A stretch of DNA of 64,000 bases from NCBI GenBank assembly GCA_038380435.1, contig JAWZYU010000008.1, positions 75,840,020 through 75,904,019 on the forward strand, written 5' to 3'. The position numbers were made by a program, and so were the translations under genes. The first letter of the stretch is position 1; every line of letters begins with the position of its first letter. Positions 21,430-32,892 of the stretch are shown here, one piece after another. The notes beneath the pieces were generated by a model that did not search any database, was not told the origin of the DNA, and worked only from the letters and a program-made list of their open reading frames with translations. Source of the stretch: Ryuthela nishihirai (taxonomy: Eukaryota > Arthropoda > Arachnida > Araneae > Heptathelidae).

Positions 21430-22085
21430 ACAAGGTGGGTATTTTTTCAATTTGCACTTTTTTTGTTCACTAAAAACGCCTACCTTCCAAAACTTTAATA
21501 TATGACTCATAAACATCGAGCACATTTACCCCCCCCCCCCCGCCTTTTGGAGTCATGTTAGAGGTAGCCCATGACATTGGAGATGTCACAAGCTTTAATT
21601 TGAGATATAACTCGTTAAAGTCAACACCCACGAATATCCACCAACACCACACACATTTTATCAGGAGGAATATTCGGAGTCAAAAAGTTTATGACCATCA
21701 TTATCAAGGCTTTCATTTGACACCTAACTTGTAACTGCAGGCCTTCACATACCAATGATATAGGTAAAACGACTTACAGATTTCCCATTCTTTTAGGGGA
21801 GGGAAGAAAGCATGGGGGTCAATTTTTCATAGCAAACGACACTTCCCAACACAAGCTTTCATTTAACACATAGCTTGTTACTTTCTGCACTCGCATTCTG
21901 CAGATATAGAGGAACAATCATTTTCACACTGTCCCCCTTTTTTAGGGGGAAGAAAACATGGACTGATTGAAAATTTCAAAGCCTACGACATTCCCTGGGC
22001 AACAAGCTTTCATTCGAAGTATAGCTTGTTATTTTCGACAATCACATTCAGAAGATATAGAGGAAAAATCATTTCACCTTTTTCC
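21430..22085. repeat. Satellite, ~150-bp unit, about four diverged copies
   Basis: 'aagctttcattt...tagcttgtta' recurs at about 21587, 21707, 21852 and 22007. 'gatatagaggaa' and 'tttttaggggg' words repeat at the same spacing. A 14-base poly-C run lies near 21530. RTE copy R3 interrupts the array and another unit follows it at 25493-25625. Confidence 0.7.
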
Positions 22086-22113
22086 ATCACCATCATCCTC
22101 AAGCAGCCATGGG

Positions 22114-23203
22114 CTACGAAGGTCCAACAAGACCATGCAATTTAGTTCTCCAAGCGTATCTGTCTTGAGCTACATCTGCTGCATCTGGCCATTGCACACC
22201 AATTCTAACAAAGTCCTGTTTGACATTGTCTGCCCACCTCATCCTAGGTCTCCCCCTCTTTCTGAGGCCTTTAGACACATTGTTCATAACCCTATCTGCC
22301 AATCTATAATTATTCATATGGGCAACATGGCCAAACCAACAGTCTTTCTCTCTCTGCACAATATGCTGCTTAAAAGAGTTGCCAACTCCTTTGTCTAACC
22401 TCATCATTAGTTACAAAGTTGAACCACCTAATGCCCAAGATACTGCATAAGCATCTAGAATCAAAAGCATCTAATTTCCTGCTATCTTGTTTACAAAGTG
22501 TCCAAGTTTCACTACCATAACTAACACTAGAAAGAACCAAACTATTATACAGTCTAATTTTAATCTTTAGGTGTATAGGCCTATTTCTCCACACTCCCCA
22601 TAGATTCTTAAAAGTCCCGGCAGCAATCCCTATTCATCTGTTAATCTCATGCCGCACATCACCAGTATCTGTTATGTAGCTCCCAAGGTAATTAAACTGT
22701 AACACCAGATCAAGACTGCAACCATTCAGATTAACTGAATCACAGCCTGCCTGACCAATTTTCATCACTTTAGTTTTCTCTCTGTTTATAACCAAACCTA
22801 CTCTACTACTAGTTTCATCAACAGCTCGAATGAAAGAGTTCATCTCATCAACATCATTTGCCGAAAGGGCTAAATCATCAGCATAATCTAAATCAGAAAT
22901 TTTCGCATCTCCAGTCCATTTAAGGCCAAAATCTTTCCCTTGAAGTGAATTTCGCATAACATAATCAATAACCAAGCTAAAGAGAAAAGGAGACAAAATG
23001 CACCCTTGTCGAACACCAGAAGTAATGCTAAACCAATTGCTACAAGACTTACCAACTCTCACACACGACTCAGTGTTATTATGGACAGCTTTCATTATGT
23101 TAACTAACTTGTCTGGTATACCATATGATCTCCCAACTAACCACAAATTATGACGATAAACAGAGTCGAAAGCCTTTTTGAAATCAATAAAACTAGCAAT
23201 CAA
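22114..23203 (-). pseudogene. R3 reverse transcriptase region, broken
   Basis: Block 23203-22634 holds 'ASFIDFKKAFDSVYR', 'GVRQGCILSPFLFSLVIDYV', 'DLDYADDLALSAND' and 'VINREKTKVMK'. 22594-22370 holds 'SYGSETWTLCKQDSRKLDAF' and 'GIRWFNFVTNDEVRQRS'. 22407-22114 holds 'FGHVAHMNNYRLADRV', 'KRGRPRMRWADNVKQDFV'. This enzyme copies element RNA into DNA at the nicked target. The YADD motif remains, but the three blocks are in different frames. Confidence 0.88.
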
Positions 23204-24012
23204 AGGTTTCTGAAACTATAAACATTTCTCAAGAATCTGCCTGAGTAAAAATATCTTATATACACATCCCTTACAACTTCTGAATCCACATTGCTCATCA
23301 TACATTTGCCTTGCAGATTCTTAATTCTATTAAGCACAATCATGCAAACAACTTTACCAAGAACAGAGAGTAGGCCGATACCCCTATAGTTATCACAAGA
23401 ACTGTGAACACCTTTTTCGAAAATAGGGATAATAGCTCTGGTAAATCTTTAGGAACCATGCCTTTATCATAAAAGATATTCAAAATTTCAGCGATCCAAG
23501 TGGTAACGAAACATTCACAGCTATAAGCATTTCCACAGTAATTTCATCTACCCCTGGGGATTTATGAAGTTTAAGTTTAGAAATAGCCAAAATAACTTCA
23601 GATTGTGTTATAGGGCCAATATTAAAGCCAGAACTGCATCTATCATCATTAAAAACAATGGGAGTAGAACATTGTTTAGAATATCACTGAAATGCTCAGC
23701 TCTCACCTAGCCATGACAGAATCCTCACCTTCTATAACCTTACCTTGTTTATCCTGCAATCCTTGTATGCCTGTCCGTTTTCTACCACATAAAACATTAA
23801 CTATCTGGTACAGCTCTCTGCTGTTGTGCTGCCTAACTGCTTCCTCGGCTTTGTCAGCCAATCCATAAAGCCAAAGATTCTTATCAGCAGCTAACTGATC
23901 CTTTACACGTTTATTAAGCTCTCTGTAATGCTTTCTATTAGGACTAGTAGGGTATTGATTAAGGACATTCCTGCAGTTCTTTCTTTCTGAAATAAGCTCA
24001 AGTGCCTTATCA
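23204..24012 (-). pseudogene. R3 linker between endonuclease and RT
   Basis: Homologous to 46921-47369 and 47905-48415 in R6 and R7, where it is partly open ('LADKAEEAVRQHNSRELYQI' and 'NVLCGRK'). In R3 it is full of stops and small indels. Confidence 0.8.
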
Positions 24013-25102
24013 CTAAAATAATTCTGACTCCTCTGCTCCTTTTTTTCCTAAAAGAGCACTGTTAGTTTCCAAAAATCCCTGTTTAAAATGGACCCATTCT
24101 TCCTCAACTTCAGTAGTAAGCAAACCATGACGGTCATAATGACTAAGTAACCTATCATGGTAACCTTTAGCTATAACTGGGTTTTTCAGAGCTTCAGTAT
24201 TAAATGTAAATTTTTTAACCTTAGCACAACACTTCTTAAGTTTAAGTTGCAAGACACTTTTAACAAGGTAATGGTCAGATCCAATTTCAGCTCCCCTATA
24301 TGCCCTGGTATTCCTAACAGAACTAGCCCATTTGCTGTTAATTAATATATAACCAATCATATTCTTATGCAGCCCATCGGGTGAAACCCATGTGCACTTA
24401 TGTATGTCGCGGTGTTTGTAATAAGTGTTAGTTATTCTCAAACCATTGAGTTTACTTACCTGTAGGAGATGTTGCCCATTGCAGCTACCAATACCAAAAG
24501 CGCTTATCACTCCTCCCCAAAGGTCAGAGTCAGTACCAACTTTGGCATTGAAGTCACCTAGAACAAGGGTAATATCTCCTTTCTTGACAGAATTGAAAAT
24601 ATCCTGAAGTTGTCTGTAAAACCTATCCTTCTCATCCTCATTAGCATCCTCAGTCGTGGCATAACAGCAGATAACATTCATCTTTAACGTTTGTCTGAAA
24701 TTTTGCTGTAAGAAACCTTTCATTAATGCACTCATATCCTTGAAGAGCATCACTAGCATGTCTGCTGAGAAGCAGACCCACACCTTGCTGATGCTTATTA
24801 TCATCCCTCCCTGAAAAGAGAAATTTAAGATTATTTTTAAGAATCTGACCTTTATCTGTCCATCTGGTCTTTTGCAAGCCTAGAATATCTAAATTATAAT
24901 GGTGGAATTCTTGTGTGAGGACATCAAGAGAATAAGCTCTGTGCAAAGTTCTCACATTCCAACTACCTATGGAGAGAAAATGGTAAGTGTGATGTTTAAA
25001 GAAACTATGTTTATTGAGAGAGGGAATGCCAACATATAATAGCCCCCTAATCGCAGGCATGGGGCAAAGACCTTTTCCCCCACCACTAAAGGCTGAAGCC
25101 AT
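24013..25102 (-). pseudogene. R3 apurinic-like endonuclease region
   Basis: 25102-24650 and 24804-24013 overlap in different frames, giving one frameshift near 24700-24800. Visible motifs of the APE family are 'SIGSWNVRTL' (N-terminal Asn), 'LQKTRWTD', where the catalytic Glu of ETRW has become Lys, 'LGDFNAKVG' and the terminal 'GSDHYLVKS'. This domain nicks target DNA to prime reverse transcription. The Glu-to-Lys change should inactivate it. Confidence 0.88.
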
Positions 25103-25492
25103 CTACATTGGAAGACTTCACCCAATGTAGAATTGGATGATGCCAATAGAAGCAAAGGTTTCAGGTGCCTGTGATAATGTCTGCTTAGGATTAACCACCA
25201 GCTGATAAACATATCCTGTGAATCTAGTCACTTGGGGCTGTCATCCCACAAACAAACAGAAAACACAGTGGATGACTTTCCCACCACAGAAGCCCATCAG
25301 TGCAGCAAATTCAGGATCCATAATCAAGCTCAGAGTCATATTTCAGTCCAGTCGGTTATATGGTCAGCACCAGGACCCTCTGTTGTTGACTACTCCTCAG
25401 TAGGGTAGGAAAAAAAAGAAAAGTAGCCATAGTTGTCAGATCAATAGGGGATGCTAATCTGGCAGCCCTCCACTTCAGTTCACTTTCACAAG

Positions 25493-25625
25493 AGAGAATT
25501 GGGGTCAATTTTTTCATACCTATGACACTCCCCGCATCACAAGCTTTCATTTGGCACAAAAATCAATAAGTTTTTCCATTGTGTTCGAAAGATATTCTAG
25601 AACAACCTTTTGTCAAATCCACAAA
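25493..25625. repeat. Satellite ~150-bp unit beyond R3
   Basis: 'ggggtcaattttttcata', 'cacaagctttcatttggcac' and 'gaaagatattctagaacaa' resume the array that ends at 22085, showing that R3 inserted within it. Confidence 0.7.
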
Positions 25626-26185
25626 CTGACCAACCAACAAATGTCAAAGCCAAAAGCAATAGGAAGATAGGAATAAAAACAGCAGGCACCTATAAAATCC
25701 CTATCATTAATCAAACTATAAAACTTAACAACCTTACATAGGAAAAAACCAAATGCTCACATGAAAAAAGATTCTCGGAGCACAAAAGAGATATTAAAAA
25801 TAGGAACAAAACTACAGGAGTTGAAAAATTCCGTAATTTCGTTCCGATTTTTCAGCACATCAATATGCAGTACCAGATTTTAAAAATGCAGAAAATCTAG
25901 TGAACCCATGATGAACTGAATATCAACTTAATCTCTTGGAAATATATGCCATACACAAAAATAGAAATAAATGCCACAATGATGAAATAATACCTTCCCT
26001 ACACCCCTAAAAATCATTACTAAACAGTGAAAAAAGAAAACCATAAGAAATATTGATTTGTTCACACCTCAAATTTACCCAGAGACATTTACACACACAA
26101 ACCCTTTAAATACAGCTGACATGAAAATCTCTGTTTCATGAATAATCCTAAAGATGGATGCCGAAACATGTAGAACAGTATAACA
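25626..26185 (+). pseudogene. Penelope-like element 3' part, P2
   Basis: Plus-strand sequence is the counterpart of P1 (20359-20690). In one frame 'KRFSEHKRDIKNRNKTTG' is readable, like the GIY-YIG nuclease segment with its R...EH...DI signature. The end 'gatggatgccgaaacatgt' (26154-26172) resembles the conserved non-coding 3' end of such elements. Stops are frequent. Bases 26186-26988 beyond it show nothing I recognise. Confidence 0.65.
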
Positions 26186-26996
26186 TCAAGATTTCCATTT
26201 TAAAAGTTTTGTTTTTAAAAGATTACGATCATCTTTACAGCACAGATTTAATCTGATAGTATTGCTTTTGGATGAAAAGTGTAATGTTAAATGCCCAACT
26301 GTAATGTTAATGCCCAACTGTGAATGAATAATGTGCCCATAGAATGAAGCATTTGCATCAAGACCTGCCATCCTACATAAAACAAGATATAGATATTCGA
26401 CCATGGAACTTTTAAGGACTTTAATTTTTGTTAGTTATAGAGTGCATTTTTAGAATCTAGTAAAAGGATTCAAATTTTTGGCAATATTATCTTACCTCCC
26501 AGTGATGTCTGAAATTACTTAATTTTTTTCAGGGAAAAAGGATTAAATTCTACCACATCCAAAATGAACACAGATGACACAGTTCTAGTTCTTTGTATTG
26601 GAAAAGAATGAAGACAATGGCAGAGATTATAATGAATGTTTATGTATGCATGGATATGGGTCATGATCAAAATAGAGCCCACCTACATGATGGAGAGATA
26701 TATGTGCAGGAAATCATAGTTTTCCATATTAAACACCTAGAAAGCTGTCCCATATTCCATTATTCAGTGTAATGCTTTTCAGCAGCATCCAGAGAACTTA
26801 CTTCCGTCAATGATTACAATGAAATTAGACTGCTTGGACTTCAAAAAAAAATCCTCAAAGGGAAAAAAAAGAAGCTGAAGAAATCAGACAATTTAAAATT
26901 TTGACACTCAATTTTGTGAGTAATGGAATGAACTGATTGAATTCAGTAAATGCATTGTTATGGAACTATTTGTCTTAGCTGAAATTTCAGATGAGG

Positions 26997-27379
26997 TTGG
27001 GTTGTTTTACCTCTGAGCAGCACTTTTTTGCACACCATGGGCTAAATGGCCAGGTCACATGGACCCCGAAGGCTCAGAGAAGGTTGGGGGAGGGGACCCA
27101 CTGGAATAGCTGTTGGGAGACAGATGGTAGCCTCCCATCAAGGCCATCCAGCGTGTTCTTTAACGTGCACAGGGTATGGCTCTCCCGCACACGGGGCCAC
27201 GGCTTAATGTCCCATCCGACGGACGGCGGCCTTTCCAAGTCCATCGGTGTCCCTTACTGACCGTGGGCAGGGCGGGGAATTTTGCGGAGATAAATCTCAA
27301 TGCTGACCCAGCTGGGACTCGAACCTGGGAACTACAGATTACGAGCCTGGCACGCTACCGACTGAGCCACCCCCGCCCC
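26997..27379 (-). mobile_element. SINE family A, complete
   Basis: Target duplication AGATGAGG at 26989-26996 and 27384-27391, with TTTT between the head and the right duplication. Few differences from the consensus seen in this window. Confidence 0.92.
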
Positions 27380-27391
27380 TTTTAGATGAGG

Positions 27392-28747
27392 ATCTACAAC
27401 AATGCATCAGAGTAGGAGTGTCTCCAATGGTTGCTTTTCCAGCATTTCCTTGTTATATGCAAAGTATGGAAAGGGGTGTGAACATTGTCGCTGAGATAGC
27501 AGCATTGTTTTTTCATCTGCAAAAAGCAGAATAGAGAGGTATATAAGAATAGGAATACAGTCTTAACAATAATGCTTGAATTTAAAAAAATTATCATATT
27601 AAAGAATATTTAAGTAGCAATCGATGCAAATGTGTCCCAAAAAGTGGTGTGGTTAGGATGGGCATATGTTCTGCTCACAGCACAGTCACTATGGGTTCTC
27701 CCCAATTCATGTATGGTTTAAACAATCTCAGTGCAAACCTCATAAACTGCTCCAATGAAATGTCCTGTCTTGAAAATAACTTTGATGGAATTAAGTACAG
27801 ATGCAGTTTTTATTAAAAAAAAAATCCTTATTACTAACCAAGATGACAATGACACTAAACATTCACATATTCAACTTGCATTATCGGAAGTGAGGAACAA
27901 ATGCTAAGCAATAAGTCACACAGTTCAAGTTTGACATAAAGACAAAAATAAGAATGACAATGATTGTTTTTTCAAGTGAAAGTACCATCCTAGCTCTGAT
28001 GCCACATATATATGTTAGCAGTAAGATAATCTGCCTAATCCACTCCAGTTCCTGTCAAGCTTCCAGATTACCAGATATTTCTGCCTTTTGGTCCATCTGG
28101 TTGGTGCCAGTTTCAGACCTGAAGCTGTTGGGAATCCGAGTGTGATCTTGACAGTCATCTTCTCAGTGGAGTGGAAGTTGTTCCATTAAGAAAACACTAG
28201 AATGACCTGAGAGCTGTGCACAAAACTCCATTTCTGATAGAAAATGGAGATTTGTTCTCTTTCACTGAAAACAGTGATTTCAAACATTGGTGTGAAGAGA
28301 GGCAATATTACCAAAGACTTCAATTCTTTTCCCAGAGCATGTTAGAATTATTTAAGGTGAGCACATTAGTAAATATCATTTCAAGGATGTATCGTAAGAT
28401 ATCGCTTATAGCACAGAGAGTGGAAATTTTCAAATGCATTGTGGCACCAAATGATATTAAGGAATTTCGACGATAATTTGTTCATTTACTACCGGTGGAC
28501 AAAGGAAACTTTCCTGCTTTATTATAATTGGAATAACCAACTTTCAAACTCATCGTAATTTGTAATTCAGCCATAATACAAAGAACTCCTTCTTGCTGGA
28601 GCAATATCAACATTCAGCAGTATTAAAAGTAGATGGTAAAAACATGATGCCATTGTATCTGCATTTAAGTACTCTTAGTGTATAAAAAATATTTAATTTA
28701 TAAATACTTAATTTTTCACTGTATCAGAAACATTTAAATACTAGTGT
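27392..28747. other. No feature recognised
   Basis: About 1.36 kb without a supportable gene. The 86-codon frame at 28216-28476 has no motif and no splice context that I can defend. The region could hold a small unrecognised exon. Confidence 0.4.
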
Positions 28748-29833
28748 TGATATCAAAAAGGCGTTCGACTCTGTTGATCATCATAATTTCTGGTTGATTG
28801 TGAGATCATATGGTATACAGGCAAGTTAGTTAACATAATGAAAGCTCTCTATAATAACACTGAGTCATGTATGAGAGTTGGTAAGGCTTGTAGCAATTGG
28901 TTTAGCATTACTTCTGGTGTTCGACAAGGGTGCATTTTGTCTCCTTTTTTCTTTAGTTTGGTTATTGAATGTGTTATATGAAATTCAATGCAAGGGAAAA
29001 ATTTTGACCTTAAATGGTATAGAGATCTGAAAATTTCTGATTTAGATTATACGATGATTTAGTCCTTTTGGCAAACGATGTTGATGAGATGAACTCTTTC
29101 ATTCAAGCTGTTGATGAGACTGGTAGTAGAGTAGGTTTGGTTATAAACAGAGAGAAAACTAAAGTGATGAAAATTGGCCAGTCTGGCTGTGATTCATTTA
29201 ATCTGAATGGTTGCAATCTTGAACAGGTGTCACAGTTTAATTATCTTGGGAGCTATGTAACAGATGCTGGTGATGTGCGGCATGAGATTAACAGACGAAT
29301 AAGGATTGCTGCCGGGACTTTTCAGAATCCATGGAGAGTGTGGGGAAATAGGCGTATACACCTAAAGACTAAAATTCGACTGTATAATAGTTTGGTTCTT
29401 TCTAGGGTTAGTTATGGTAGTGAAATGTGGATGCTTTGCAAACAAGATAATAGGAAACTAGATGCTTACGCAGTATCTTGGGCATTAGGTGGTTCAGCTT
29501 TGTAACTATTGATGAGATTAGGCAAAGGAGTCTGCAATCTCCTTTAAGCAGCATATTTTGCAGAGAAAAACAAACTCCTCTGGTTTTGTCATGTTGCCCA
29601 TATGGATAATTATAGATTGGTGAATAGAGTTATGAACAGTGTGCCTAAAGGCCTCAGAAAGAGGGGGAGACCTAGGATGTGGTGGACAGACAATGTCAAA
29701 CAGGACTTTGTTAGAATTGGTGTGCAGTGGTTGGATGCAGCTCAGGACAGATATGCTTGGAGAACTAAATTGCACGGTCTGGTTGGATCTCCATGGCTGC
29801 TTGAGGAGGAGGAGGAGGAGGATGATGATGCAT
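28748..29833 (+). pseudogene. RTE-clade LINE copy R4, 5'-truncated
   Basis: It begins within 'DIKKAFDSVDHHNFWLI' and continues with 'SCMRVGKACSNWFSITSGVRQGC'. The catalytic YADD is broken ('gattatacgatgattta' at about 29044). An open block at 29068-29505 holds 'VINREKTKVMKIGQSGC', 'YLGSYVTDAGDVRHEINR' and 'SLVLSRVSYGSEMW'. 29602-29886 holds the 'RGRPRMWWTDNVKQDFV' end. It finishes with CCATGGCTGCTTGAGG and a (GAG)n(GAT)n tail. Confidence 0.88.
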
Positions 29834-29990
29834 ATGAAAAATTTGATGTCTTAGATAAGCATTTAATAAAAAAAACAATAGCTTGACACAATGTAAAGTA
29901 TACAAACTTTTATTTTACAGTGCATTATAAAGATTTTAAACAACTTTAAACTCCTAAGTTTGTGCACTTCAGTTTAGAAATATTTATTCT

Positions 29991-30033
29991 GGGTTGGGTT
30001 GTTTTACCTCTGAGTGGCACTTTTTTCCACATC
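29991..30033 (-). mobile_element. SINE family A, severely 5'-truncated copy
   Basis: Only the terminal ~43 bp ('gggttgggttgttttacc', 'tctgagtggcacttttttcc') are present, flanked by ATTTATTCT on both sides (about 29981-29990 and 30041-30050). This fits abortive reverse transcription primed at the target. Confidence 0.75.
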
Positions 30034-30139
30034 ATTATTTATTCTATTTATTCTGGATAGAGTTTAATGTTTCTTATCAAGACACACATTTTGTTACTTC
30101 TATTAATCCAGTGTTCTAATTTAATTGCTATTTTGGAAG

Positions 30140-30410
30140 GGACAGGAGTTGGCTCAGTTGGTGTTCATAATCAGTTCCCTAAGTTCAAGTCTCAACTGTG
30201 CCAATATCCATATTTATCTTCACTAAATGCCTCCTCCCACTCTGGTTTCAGTCACAAAGCAGACACTGAGAGGCTTAGAAAGACTGCTGTCCTTTGGATT
30301 GGATGCAAAGCCATGCCATATGCATTTGAAAGAAATGCCAGATGGCCTTGGTGAAAAGTAACCATCTGTCAAGTACTGCTAGCAGTCATCTTTCTCAGCT
30401 GATGAACTGT
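30140..30410 (+). mobile_element. SINE family A, old copy in forward orientation
   Basis: 'gagttggctcagttgg' (A box), 'ctaagttcaagtctcaactg' (B box region), 'gagaggcttagaaagactgc', 'gccagatggccttggtg' and 'gtaaccatctgtcaag' follow family A order at high divergence. The 95-codon ORF at 30067-30354 is incidental. Confidence 0.7.
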
Positions 30411-31680
30411 AGCAGCTCTGTTTTGCCATACAATTTGAGCAAACAAATACTATGTCACACTTGACTTTGCTTTCCACTATGCCTAATGGCTATCATAGGA
30501 TATGATGCAGAATACTTATATTAGCAAGTTATTTTGCATAGTGGCATGTTTCATGGCACTTCAAGCACAACGAAGTTTTCATAATAATTTGGCCAGGCGG
30601 TGTATAATGAAATCAGAACTAACAACTAGGAAATGTTAACCTACAGATTAATGTTCAGAATCACATAAAGGGGATCATTAAGAAAACTTAAAAGATAAAA
30701 AAAAACAAGTTCTACAGAACTATAAATTTGTTGATGAAAATTGCTGGAATTTAGGGGGGTAAATCAATTTAATAACATTATTTAATCTCCTAATATGTAA
30801 ATTATTTCATTGGGGAAAAAATGTAGTGGTTGCTTATCTAATAAGGAAACAATTTTAATCGAGGCAGCCATTTTCTTACTCATATATAAACAGCTGATTT
30901 CGATTCAACTGAAATTTGATGAAAGCACTCTTGAATATCAGATACAAAATTAGAGGGGAAAAAATCATTGGTTCATATTCCACCAGGATCAAGCTGATTT
31001 TTTACTCTAAATTTGTGTTTGATACTTAAGAATGTTTTCATCTTTGTAAAATATCTCAACAATCTATCTGGCTGAAATGTTACGTTGAAAGGCCACTTTA
31101 AGGTTTAAGGCTTATCAGTCCTAAAAAAATGTAGCTAGATGACTTAATGTGAGTCACTGTGCTATGCATAGTTTTTTGGACACATTTCCAATAAATCTGG
31201 AGTTGCCTGAAGCCACCTTAATGGTCAACAAAAATGTCAGCGAGTAGTTATCTGTTGCAATGTGCTTGAAGACACATCATTACCATGTTCTTAACACCAT
31301 CTGAACTGAATTCCAAACTCAGTACTACCAAAGGAATGACTGGCATTGTACAGTTGCATGGGATTGGTGGTGGGGTTAATCCTCATGCCTTGAATACATA
31401 TATTTTATAACATAGTAGTCTCAAACCAGACTTAAGCAAGCTCCTCCCACCATTAGATTCAAAAATGGAAACTCCCATTACGACTTTCCAGATATGCCAT
31501 TGACTTTGTAAGTATTGTATTGGTATCTACCACAAGCACAAGTCTTCAGAAAGTAGCCTTCATATCTGTGGCAACCAAGGCCAGATGGGGGGGGGGGGCA
31601 AGAGAACCATGCTCCCCTTTGAGAATGCCAGTATGGATAAAAAAAAAGAAAATGTAAGTATGGATAAAAAAAACAAATTA
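30411..31680. other. No feature recognised
   Basis: AT-rich sequence with short repeats of 'gtatggataaaaaaaa' at 31631-31675 and a G run near 31590. No gene is supported. Confidence 0.45.
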
Positions 31681-31685
31681 TTAAA

Positions 31686-32080
31686 CTCCCCCCCCCCCCC
31701 CCCCCCCCCCCCCGAGAGGGGACCACCCTGACATGGTGAGGGCCTACAGTGCCTTAACGATTTTGGGGTTCTGGCTTCTGGCTCGTTGGTCCCTGGTGTG
31801 CACAAGAACTTGCAGGCTGGATGGAGAAGTCTGTAGTGGAGGGTCCTGCTGAATGGAATGGGAGTCACTAGTCAAGTGGGCACATCGACTAGGCTTCTGA
31901 GAAGTTGCGGGTCTGCAGCCCCGATGGAAGTCGTGGGTCGGCAGACTGCTGCTGGGGGTCGCGGGTTCATGACCCTGATGGAGAGGATGAAGTTGAGGCT
32001 TGCAACTGGGAGTGGGATCCCCGGTTGACAGGCTTATCGATGGAAAAGTCAACCTAAGAGTCTCCACCACGGGAGCTGAG
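31686..32080. repeat. Poly-C tract followed by a GC-rich island
   Basis: A 28-base C run (31686-31713) adjoins a ~370-bp GC-rich block starting 'gagaggggaccaccctgaca', with short repeats such as 'gcgggtctgcagccccgatg' and 'gcgggttcatgaccctgatg'. Its base composition is unlike the flanks. It may be the untranslated 5' end of an unidentified retroelement. Minus-strand ORFs there (82-108 codons) are low complexity. Confidence 0.5.
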
Positions 32081-32892
32081 GCAACTTGGGTTGTATATCC
32101 TTGTTTGTGGCTAATCGGGGCACAGATTAAATTTAAGTTTTGACCGATGGATGAACTTTCCTTCTATAGGACAGTTCACCATAGGTAGTCATGGGGTGAG
32201 CTGCATCTATATGGTGTTGTCTTGCTCTCGATGTAGATAGTGGAGATTATGGAATTATCCCAATAGATATAGTGCAGTTTTATATTGCGGAGCATCTGGG
32301 TTTTGCCGTTATTACTAATTTCCCCACCCCCTAATATTTCTAGATCCAGGCTAGTAGCAACCTTTCATAAGTATACTTTCCATCCCATGATACAGGTTTA
32401 AAACGAAGGAAGTTGCATGTGTGTTCTGAATTGAGAATGAAGGTCTGTATTCAGGAGGAGATGAATTCAGATGTTTACAATAGTGCGATTAAAGATAGAA
32501 CTTCAGATAGCTCAGGACATGCAATTCTCGTTGCAATTCTTCGTTTTAAACCTGTAATTAAGAGAGGCACCTTTAGTGGAAAGTAGTATTAGCGTATGGT
32601 TAGCCATCACACTGGTTGATCATCATGTACTTCAGGGTTACACCATGGTTACTCTAAGGTACAGAAATTAAGTTTTGGAGCTCTTAAGTGATTGTAATAA
32701 AACTAACATTTATGATATATGTCCAACACTATGTTTGTTGACTAGCAGCTGAAAGTGAACAGCACAGCCATATGGAATGGCCAGTTCATTCTTCCAGTCT
32801 CACACAGAATATTTAGAATGCATTAGTCAGACATGCTATTACTCTTCAAGCACCCCACAAACAATCCAGCATAGGATTTTGGTTGGTCCATA

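Larger units (their letters stand above)
22087..25490 (-). mobile_element. RTE-clade LINE R3, nearly full length
   Basis: About 3.4 kb on the minus strand, running from a 5' untranslated part (25490 to about 25100) through endonuclease and reverse transcriptase to the 3' end at 22087 (CTGCTTGAGGATGATGG). A single ORF of about 1000 codons is inferred for the ancestor, which fits the RTE clade, as do the very short 3' UTR and microsatellite tail. Several frameshifts split it, so it is not autonomous. It sits inside the ~150-bp satellite. Confidence 0.85.

Noticed and set aside
22114..25102. Treating the endonuclease and RT frames as host genes (database names for such ORFs often suggest developmental proteins).
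   Set aside because: Multiple copies, microsatellite tails and APE-RT domain order show that they are RTE LINE pieces.
28216..28476. 86-codon plus-strand ORF in an otherwise repeat-free stretch.
   Set aside because: No motif, no splice context and no compositional signal above chance for AT-rich sequence.
31478..32070. Minus-strand ORFs of 82-108 codons with poly-Gly and Pro/Ser-rich text.
   Set aside because: Generated by the poly-C tract and GC-rich block; low complexity and no start or splice support.
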